Source: Frankiales bacterium (lineage in GTDB: Bacteria > Actinomycetota > Actinomycetes > Mycobacteriales > SCTD01). Taken from it: DNA of 5,132 bases. Of this stretch, positions 1 to 5,132 are shown one piece after another. The stretch covers positions 1 through 5,132 of the forward strand of contig SCTD01000610.1 in assembly GCA_004299215.1 (NCBI GenBank). The letters run 5' to 3'. The notes beneath the pieces were generated by a model. It was not told where the DNA came from. It searched no databases and saw only the letters and a list, made by a program, of their open reading frames with translations. Each line of letters begins with the position of its first letter. Positions within the stretch are counted from its first letter, which is position 1. A program made the translations under genes and the position numbers.

Positions 1-15
1 TACGGTACGAAGCAC

Positions 16-56
16 GATGACCTCGATCCCTTCTAGCCCAAGGGGTCGAGGTCATC
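16..56. terminator. Terminator-like hairpin downstream of the rbpA-type gene
   Basis: Bases 16-32 pair with 40-56 in a 17-bp stem around a 7-base loop (33-39). The only imperfect position is 27/45. It reads as a U-G wobble in a plus-strand transcript but as an A-C mismatch in a minus-strand transcript. No T-run follows on either side, which is common for actinobacterial terminators. It lies about 60 bases past the minus-strand rbpA stop and could end that transcript, a convergent plus-strand transcript from outside the window, or both. The better pairing on the plus strand hints at a plus-strand gene to the left. Short plus-strand frames do close at 18-20 and 34-36, but too little is visible to call a gene. 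Confidence 0.6.
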
Positions 57-117
57 TTCGCGTCTGGCAACCTCTCACTCAGGGACCGACGCGGCCGACT
101 TTTTCAGGTCGAAGTAG
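57..117. other. Short non-coding stretch after the rbpA-type gene
   Basis: This is the 3' untranslated stretch between the rbpA stop codon and the hairpin at 16-56. It holds a run of five T on the plus strand near 100-104, flanked by a 4-bp inverted repeat that is too weak to call a terminator. I see no supported gene here. Confidence 0.5.
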
Positions 118-453
118 CTACCGGCTGCTGCGCAGCTTGGCGAGCGCTTCGGCGAGGATCGCCTCGCCGTCCTCGGCGTTGCGCCGCTCGCGCACGTAGG
201 CCAGGTGGGTCTTGTACGGCTCGGTCTTGCTCTGCGCCGGCGGGTTGTCCTTGTCCTGACCGGCGGGGAAGCCGCACCGCGGGCAGTCCCAGGTCTCCGG
301 GATGGCCGCGTCGTCGGCGAACGACGGGCGGGTCTCGTGCTTGTTGGCGCAGTAGAACGGGATGCGCCGGCGGGGCGCCGCCTCGCCGCGCTCCGCCTCG
401 CCCATGGGGCCGGCGCCCACACGGCTGCCCCGAATCGCGTTGCCGCCTGCCAC
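118..453 (-). CDS. rbpA: RbpA-family RNA polymerase-binding protein (secG-linked, RbpB-like form)
   Basis: This 111-residue protein, the usual family length, binds actinobacterial RNA polymerase and principal-type sigma factors to help form open promoter complexes. The N-terminal tail (about 1-30) contains AIRGSRVGAG, like the RGSRLGA stretch of RbpA. The small beta-barrel core (about 31-65) has C35, H39, C57 and C60, matching the zinc ligands of the Streptomyces protein. The C-terminal helix (about 80-111, THLAYVRERR onward) corresponds to the sigma-interaction domain. Canonical RbpA, as I recall it, reads THWDMLxERR there, so this looks like the second, secG-linked paralogue sometimes called RbpB. 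The start is GTG, with AGGAG seven bases upstream, and the stop is TAG. It lies 40 bases after secG, probably cotranscribed. Family membership is very secure; the RbpA/RbpB split rests on memory. Confidence 0.95.
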   Translation of the reverse strand: MAGGNAIRGSRVGAGPMGEAERGEAAPRRRIPFYCANKHETRPSFADDAAIPETWDCPRCGFPAGQDKDNPPAQSKTEPYKTHLAYVRERRNAEDGEAILAEALAKLRSSR

Positions 454-460
454 GGGAGTG

Positions 461-465
461 CTCCT
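461..465 (-). promoter_or_regulatory. Ribosome binding site of the rbpA-type gene
   Basis: AGGAG on the minus strand lies seven bases before the GTG start at 453. This supports the GTG rather than an internal ATG (M17) as the start. It falls within the 40-base gap after secG, in which I see no convincing promoter. Confidence 0.7.
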
Positions 466-493
466 GACGTCGAGGGCTGAGGTGAGGGACGAG

Positions 494-745
494 CTAGAGG
501 GGGACGGCCGGGCCGGTCTCCTTGAGGAGCAGGCCCAGCGCGATGATGCAGACCACCCACACCAGACCGCAGACGATGGTCAGCCGGTCGAGGTTCTTCT
601 CCACCACGGCGCTGCCGCCGAGCGAGGACGACACGCCACCGCCGAACAGCGTCGACAGGCCGCCGCCCTTGCCCCGGTGCAGCAGCACGAGCACGATCAG
701 CAGCAGGCTGGTGATCGTGAGCAGGATGGACAGGAAGGTGACCAC
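494..745 (-). CDS. secG: Preprotein translocase subunit SecG
   Basis: This 83-residue inner-membrane protein is the small accessory subunit of the SecYEG channel, which speeds SecA-driven protein export. It has the standard SecG plan: a first membrane helix (about 2-22, rich in Leu, Ile and Val), and a glycine/serine-rich cytosolic loop (about 24-52) with HRGKGGGLSTLFGGG. A second helix (about 56-74) and a short charged tail follow. The loop is the family hallmark. The reading frame stays open far upstream, inside the preceding ATPase gene, so length alone does not fix the start. I chose the GTG at 745 because it gives the normal SecG length, begins just before helix one, and has a GGAG nine bases upstream. 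It lies 53 bases after oppF, a wider gap than within the opp cluster, and 40 bases before the rbpA-type gene. Confidence 0.94.
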   Translation of the reverse strand: MVTFLSILLTITSLLLIVLVLLHRGKGGGLSTLFGGGVSSSLGGSAVVEKNLDRLTIVCGLVWVVCIIALGLLLKETGPAVPL

Positions 746-754
746 GGTCGGGAG

Positions 755-758
755 CTCC
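755..758 (-). promoter_or_regulatory. Ribosome binding site that sets the secG start
   Basis: GGAG on the minus strand lies nine bases before the GTG at 745. It decides the secG start in a frame that otherwise runs open for hundreds of bases upstream. The start it picks gives an 83-residue protein, normal for SecG. Confidence 0.6.
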
Positions 759-798
759 GTTTCGGTGCGTGCGGGGGTCCGCTCAGGATAGCGGGGTC

Positions 799-1912
<1,114 letters not shown>

Positions 1913-1923
<11 letters not shown>

Positions 1924-2938
1924 GCAGCACCTCTTCGGCATAGTGGCAGGCGCTGTACCGGCCGGGGACGACCTCCAGCAGCGGCGGCAGCGCGGTCGGG
2001 CAGTAGTCGGTCGCCCGTGGGCAGCGCGGGTGGAACGGGCAGCCGGACGGCAGGTTCGCGAGGTTGGGAGGCGCTCCCACGATCGGGTTGAGCCGCTGGC
2101 CCTTCTGGTCCACCCGGGCGATCGAGGCCATCAGGCCCTCGGTGTACGGCATGGCCGGCGCGCTGAACACCGCGTCGGTCGCGCCGGTCTCGACGATGCG
2201 CCCGGCGTACATGACGGCGACGCGGTCGGCGATCTCCCCGACGACGCCGAGGTCGTGGGTGATGAGGATCAGCCCCATCCCCGTCTCCTTCTGGAGCTCG
2301 GCGAGCAGGTCCATGATCTGGGCCTGCACCGTCACGTCCAGGGCGGTCGTGGGCTCGTCGGCGATGAGGATCGCCGGGTCCAGCGCGATCGCCATCGCGA
2401 TCATCACGCGCTGCCGCATGCCGCCCGAGAACTGGTGCGGGTAGTCGTTGACGCGCTCCTTGGCCGACGGGATGCGCACCCGCTCCATCAGCTCGATGGC
2501 GGCCTTCTTGGCATCGGCCCGCGAGGCGCCCCGGTGGCGGCGGAACATCTCGCCGATCTGCGCCCCGACGCTGAACACGGGGTTCAGCGAGGAGAGCGCG
2601 TCCTGGAAGACGATGGAGATCTCCTCGCCCCGCAGGTCGCGCTGCTCCTTGGCGCTCATCGTGAGCAGGTTGCTGCCCTTGTAGCGGATCTCGCCGCCGG
2701 TGACGAAGCCGGGCGGTGAGTCGAGGATGCCCATGATGGCCTGCGCGCTCACGGACTTCCCGCAGCCGGACTCGCCGAGGATCGCCAGCGTCTCGCCGGC
2801 CGACAGCGTGTAGCTGATGCCGTTGACGGCGTGGACGACGCCGTAGTCGGTGCGGAACTCGACGTAGAGGTCGTCCACCTCGAGCAGGGGGACCCCGCCG
2901 ACGGGCGCGCCGGAGGGAGAGGTCATCAGGCTGGTCAT
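1913..2938 (-). CDS. oppD: Opp/Dpp peptide ABC transporter ATP-binding protein, OppD/DppD type
   Basis: This 341-residue cytosolic ATPase pairs with OppF beneath the OppB-OppC permease. Motifs in order are Walker A GESGCGKSV (55-63), Q-loop Q112, signature FSGGMRQR (170-177), Walker B ending in D194-E195 and switch histidine H228. Met in place of the last Gln of the signature is normal for OppD. The C-terminal oligopeptide domain starts near MPYTEGLM (263-270), where many relatives have HPY. It holds C300, C306, C313 and C331, the Fe-S type pattern also seen in OppF. The start is not certain. The ATG at 2938 follows the oppC stop by one base and fits stop-start coupling, but the only ribosome-site-like bases touch it directly. 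The ATG at 2926 lies 12 bases after GGTGAG and is a real alternative. A GTG at 2968, inside oppC, has no ribosome site. Confidence 0.95.
1930..1936 (-). promoter_or_regulatory. Ribosome binding site that sets the oppF start
   Basis: GAAGAGG on the minus strand, inside the end of oppD, ends six bases before the GTG at 1923. This is ideal spacing and favours the GTG over the in-frame ATG at 1941. Confidence 0.65.
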
Positions 2939-2939
2939 C

Positions 2940-3947
2940 TCACCGCAGCTTCGGGTCGAGGGCGTCACGCAGGGCGTCGCCGAGCAGGATGAAGGACAGC
3001 ACCGTCACCGACAGGAAGATGCTGGGGAAGAACAGCAGGTGCGGCGCGCTGCGGATGTAGCTCTGCGCGCTGTTGATCTGCAGGCCCCAGGAGATCGCCG
3101 GCTGCTGGAGGCCGATGCCGAGGAACGACAGCGCCGCCTCGGCGGCGATGGTGGCGCCCACGGCGATCGTGGCGTAGACGAGCACCGGCGCCAGGGAGTT
3201 CGGCAGGATGTGCCGGAGGATGATCCTCGAGTCGGTGGCGCCCATCGCCCGCGCGGCGCTGACGTAGTCGGTGTCCTTCACCGAGATGACGCTCGACCGG
3301 AACAGGCGCATCACCGTCATCCACGACAGCAGGATCAGCGCGGTGGACACTGTCGCGAGGTTGCGCTCGCCGAAGAACCGGTCGGAGGCGAGCAGGTTCA
3401 GCAGCAGGATCGCGCCGAGGATGAGCGGCAGGCCGTAGATGACGTCGGTGATGCGCGCGATGACGGTGTCGAACCAGCCGCCGAAGTAGCCGGCGAGCGC
3501 GCCGAGGAAGATGCCGATCAGGAGCGCTCCGCCCACCACGACCAGCCCGATGATCATCGACACCCGGGCGCCGTAGATGACGGTCGAGTAGTAGTCGCAG
3601 CCGAAGGTGTCGTAGCCGAACCACGCGCCGTTGGTGCCGGGCGTCTTCCGGGAGTTCGCCAGGCTGCAGGCGTTGCGGGCGCGCGGGTCGATGCTGGTGA
3701 ACAGCTGCGGGAAGGCCGCCATGACGGCCAGCACCAGGAGCATCCCGGAGGCCAGCAGGAACAGCTTGCTCCGCCGCATCTGCCGCCAGGCGTCGGACCA
3801 GAGGCTGGCCTGCCGCAGGTCACCGCCGCCGGACAGCTCGGGCACCGTGGCGGGTGACGAGCCGACGGACGGGTCTCCGCTGGCCAGGCCCGGGTCCGGC
3901 TCGGACAGGGAGCTGTGCGGCAGGCCGGAGGTGGTGCGCTCACTCAT
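2940..3947 (-). CDS. oppC: Opp/Dpp peptide ABC transporter permease, OppC/DppC type
   Basis: This 335-residue membrane protein forms the translocation path together with OppB. A cytosolic N-terminal extension of about 55 residues, rich in Ser, Gly and Pro, precedes the first helix (about 62-82). An outer loop follows (about 83-130) with WFGYDTFGCD, matching the WFGTDxxGRD stretch of the family but with Cys for Arg; C94 and C117 lie in this loop. Further helices are at about 131-153, 166-188, 198-216, 251-278 and 304-324. The coupling loop that contacts the ATPases (EAA motif) is at about 228-250, with AARAMGA and a closing LP. The C-terminus DALDPKLR is typical. The ATG at 3947 overlaps the oppB stop in the string ATGAGTGA. 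No strong ribosome site precedes it, so translation probably depends on coupling to oppB. Confidence 0.95.
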   Translation of the reverse strand: MSERTTSGLPHSSLSEPDPGLASGDPSVGSSPATVPELSGGGDLRQASLWSDAWRQMRRSKLFLLASGMLLVLAVMAAFPQLFTSIDPRARNACSLANSRKTPGTNGAWFGYDTFGCDYYSTVIYGARVSMIIGLVVVGGALLIGIFLGALAGYFGGWFDTVIARITDVIYGLPLILGAILLLNLLASDRFFGERNLATVSTALILLSWMTVMRLFRSSVISVKDTDYVSAARAMGATDSRIILRHILPNSLAPVLVYATIAVGATIAAEAALSFLGIGLQQPAISWGLQINSAQSYIRSAPHLLFFPSIFLSVTVLSFILLGDALRDALDPKLR

Positions 3948-4863
3948 AGCGGATCCGGGGGTCGAGGGCGGCGTAGAGCACGTCCACCAGCAGGTTGAAC
4001 AGGATGTAGACGAGGACGAAGAGCGTGACGATGCCGACCACCACCGCGCCCTCCTGGCTGGCGATGGCGTCGAAGACCGCGCGGCCGAGCCCGGGCAGGT
4101 TGAAGATGCCCTCGGTGATGATCGCCCCCGACATCAGGGTGCCGAGGTCGACGCCGAGGTAGGTCACCACCGGGATCAGGCTGTTGCGCAGCGTGTGCTT
4201 GCCGACCACCGAGGCGGGCGTGAGGCCCTTGGCCTTGGCCGTCCGGACGTAGTCGTTGCGCAGGTTCTCCACCAGCGAGGTGCGGGTCAGCCGCGCGATG
4301 TAGGCCAGGGACAGCGCGCCCAGCACGAAGCCGGGCAGCAGGTAGCTCTGCAGCCCGTCGTTGAGGCCGGCGATCGGGAACAGCCCGAGCCGCAGCCCGA
4401 AGGTGTACTGGGCGATGAAGCCCAGCACGAAGGACGGGATCGACACGATCAGCGTCGTCGAGACGAGCACCAGGCTGTCGAAGAAGCTCTTGTTCCGGAT
4501 CCCGGCCAGGATGCCGGCAATCAGCCCGAAGATCGCCTCGAAGGCCAGCGCGACGAGCGCGAGCTTGATCGTGACGGGCAGTCGCTGCTGGATGATCTCG
4601 GACACCGGGCGGCCGCTGAAGTCCCGGCCGAAGTCGCCCTGCACGAGGCCGCCGACGTACTTGATGTACTGCACGGGAAGCGGGTCGTTGAGGTTGTACT
4701 CCTCGCGCAGCTGCTCCTGGACCGCGGGGGCGAGCGGGCGGTCCCCACCGAGCGCGCGGATCGGGTCGCCCGGCAGTGCGAAGACCATCGCGAAGATGAG
4801 GAACGTCGCGCCGAGGAGGACCGGTATCGCGAGCAGCAGGCGGCGCGCGATGTAGCGGGCCAT
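3940..4863 (-). CDS. oppB: Opp/Dpp peptide ABC transporter permease, OppB/DppB type
   Basis: This 307-residue permease pairs with OppC in the membrane. The N-terminus MARYIARRLLLAIPVLLGAT is the classic OppB opening, with arginines followed by helix one (about 9-30) and LPGDP (30-34). The large outer loop (about 31-96) contains the family pattern GDFGRDFSGRPV. Further helices are at about 97-121, 131-156, 173-190, 229-251 and 274-296. The coupling loop (about 205-233) has YVRTAKAKGL. The C-terminus ALDPRIRYE is a family signature. I chose the ATG at 4863, with GGAG four bases upstream, because it matches the usual family start. An in-frame GTG at 4932 would add 23 residues and has a better-spaced AAGGGG six bases upstream, but it sits at the edge of a hairpin. 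The gene follows the binding-protein gene after a 172-base gap and overlaps oppC by eight bases. Confidence 0.94.
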   Translation of the reverse strand: MARYIARRLLLAIPVLLGATFLIFAMVFALPGDPIRALGGDRPLAPAVQEQLREEYNLNDPLPVQYIKYVGGLVQGDFGRDFSGRPVSEIIQQRLPVTIKLALVALAFEAIFGLIAGILAGIRNKSFFDSLVLVSTTLIVSIPSFVLGFIAQYTFGLRLGLFPIAGLNDGLQSYLLPGFVLGALSLAYIARLTRTSLVENLRNDYVRTAKAKGLTPASVVGKHTLRNSLIPVVTYLGVDLGTLMSGAIITEGIFNLPGLGRAVFDAIASQEGAVVVGIVTLFVLVYILFNLLVDVLYAALDPRIRYE

Positions 4864-4867
4864 GACA

Positions 4868-4871
4868 CTCC
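4868..4871 (-). promoter_or_regulatory. Ribosome binding site of oppB at the ATG start
   Basis: GGAG on the minus strand lies four bases before the ATG at 4863. The spacing is a little short but usable. It competes with AAGGGG at 4939-4944, which would serve the upstream GTG at 4932. Confidence 0.45.
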
Positions 4872-4931
4872 AGGTGGTGAGGTCGGCGGTGTGCGCGGGG
4901 GCGGCAGCCCTCGGATGCGCAGCGTAGGTCA

Positions 4932-4962
4932 CCGGCGTCCCCTTGCGGGTGATCGACGCCGG
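4932..4962 (-). promoter_or_regulatory. Small hairpin in the oppB leader
   Basis: Bases 4932-4939 and 4955-4962 form a perfect 8-bp inverted repeat around a 15-base loop. In the minus-strand transcript most of an AAGGGG ribosome-site-like sequence (4939-4944) lies in the loop. The first base of the alternative GTG start (4932) is the last stem base. Folding would partly hide that start. This could be a control element or chance in GC-rich DNA. Confidence 0.35.
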
Positions 4963-4985
4963 GTGGAGATGAGGCCGCACGGCAA

Positions 4986-5024
4986 CGGCGTGCCGCCCGA
5001 CGCTGAGCGCCGGGCGGCACGCCG
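4986..5024 (-). terminator. Very strong hairpin after the binding-protein gene (partial terminator or mRNA-stabilising element)
   Basis: Bases 4986-4999 pair perfectly with 5011-5024 (14 bp, almost all G-C). Inside, 5001-5003 pair with 5007-5009 around a 3-base loop. The single imperfect pair, 5000/5010, is an A-C mismatch on the plus strand but a U-G wobble in the minus-strand transcript. The fold is therefore an unbroken 18-bp stem only in the direction of the operon. It begins 11 bases past the binding-protein stop. No T-run follows. In comparable importers, such as malE-malF, hairpins at this place keep the binding-protein message more abundant than the permease message. I infer the same role here. 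Confidence 0.65.
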
Positions 5025-5035
5025 CCGAGATGGAG

Positions 5036-5132
5036 CTACTGCTTGACCGTGACGTCCTCGAGAACGATGTTGCTGAAGGCGTTGACCTTCACGTTGTCGA
5101 GGCGGTCCGACCAGACGTACTGGGCGGTGCTG
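5036..5132 (-). CDS. C-terminal end of a probable peptide ABC transporter substrate-binding protein (family 5), partial
   Basis: Only the last 31 codons and the TAG stop (5036-5038) are present; the gene continues past the right edge. The visible end contains YVWSDRLDNVKVNAFSN followed by IVLEDVTVKQ. A pattern of aromatic residues, a basic stretch and a short beta strand ending in a Val-rich tail resembles the C-termini of OppA/DppA-like binding proteins. Position is the stronger argument: the gene is codirectional and directly upstream of oppB-oppC-oppD-oppF, where the extracytoplasmic lipoprotein that captures the substrate is normally encoded. The signal peptide, lipobox and ligand pocket are outside the window, so neither family nor substrate can be confirmed here. 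Confidence 0.75.
   Translation of the reverse strand, partial: STAQYVWSDRLDNVKVNAFSNIVLEDVTVKQ

Larger units (their letters stand above)
4864..5035 (-). other. Intercistronic gap between the binding-protein gene and oppB
   Basis: These 172 bases separate two genes that are normally cotranscribed. They hold the strong hairpin at 4986-5024, the small hairpin at 4932-4962, the possible GTG start at 4932 and the ribosome site of the ATG start at 4868-4871. I found no convincing -35/-10 promoter pair. No separate small gene can be supported; part of the stretch may be oppB coding sequence if the upstream start is used. Confidence 0.6.

Noticed and set aside
1..36. 3' end of a plus-strand gene, with frames closing at 18-20 and 34-36
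   Set aside because: Only 5 or 11 codons would be visible, with no recognisable sequence, so no gene can be supported from this window.
17..199. Plus-strand open frame of 60 codons at the left edge
   Set aside because: It starts inside the terminator hairpin, runs antisense to the end of the rbpA-type gene, and its translation is low in complexity.
785..790. TATCCT on the minus strand as a -10 box for a separate secG promoter
   Set aside because: It fits TAnnnT and lies about 40 bases before the secG start, but I see no -35 hexamer at suitable spacing. One short match in this DNA is weak evidence, though a secG promoter here would make biological sense.
3631..5046. Long plus-strand open frame of 471 codons opposite oppC and oppB
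   Set aside because: It is the mirror frame of two certain permeases and gives a low-complexity, charged translation with no recognisable domain. It also runs across the intercistronic hairpins.

Overview
The window is high-GC DNA with strongly G/C-biased third codon positions. GTG starts are frequent and long spurious open frames lie opposite the real genes. An RbpA-family protein (found only in Actinobacteria) beside secG places it in an actinomycete. I cannot name the genus. All recognisable genes lie on the minus strand, so transcription runs from right (5132) to left (1).

In transcription order the layout is as follows. (1) The last 31 codons of a probable family 5 solute-binding protein gene (5036-5132). 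(2) A 172-base non-coding gap with a very strong hairpin just after that stop codon and a second, smaller hairpin. (3) Four tightly packed transporter genes: the permeases oppB and oppC, then the ATPases oppD and oppF. Their junctions are an 8-base overlap, a 1-base gap and an 11-base overlap, so they are almost certainly one translationally coupled unit. (4) After 53 bases, secG, the small subunit of the Sec translocon. (5) After 40 bases, an rbpA-type gene. (6) A 117-base tail with a terminator-like hairpin at 16-56.

The transporter is a standard five-part Opp/Dpp peptide importer: a binding protein, two six-helix permeases and two ABC ATPases with C-terminal four-cysteine (Fe-S type) domains. 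Both ATPases keep their nucleotide-binding motifs, so the importer looks intact. The substrate cannot be read from this window; di- or oligopeptides are the family default, and nickel, sugars or other solutes are possible. SecG and the RbpA-family protein are housekeeping proteins for secretion and RNA polymerase function.

I see no mobile element, CRISPR array, rRNA or tRNA, and no convincing undescribed system. The parts most worth a second look are the two hairpins between the binding-protein gene and oppB, the uncertain oppB start, the RbpB-like character of the RbpA-family protein, and the peptide transporter sitting directly upstream of secG-rbpA.
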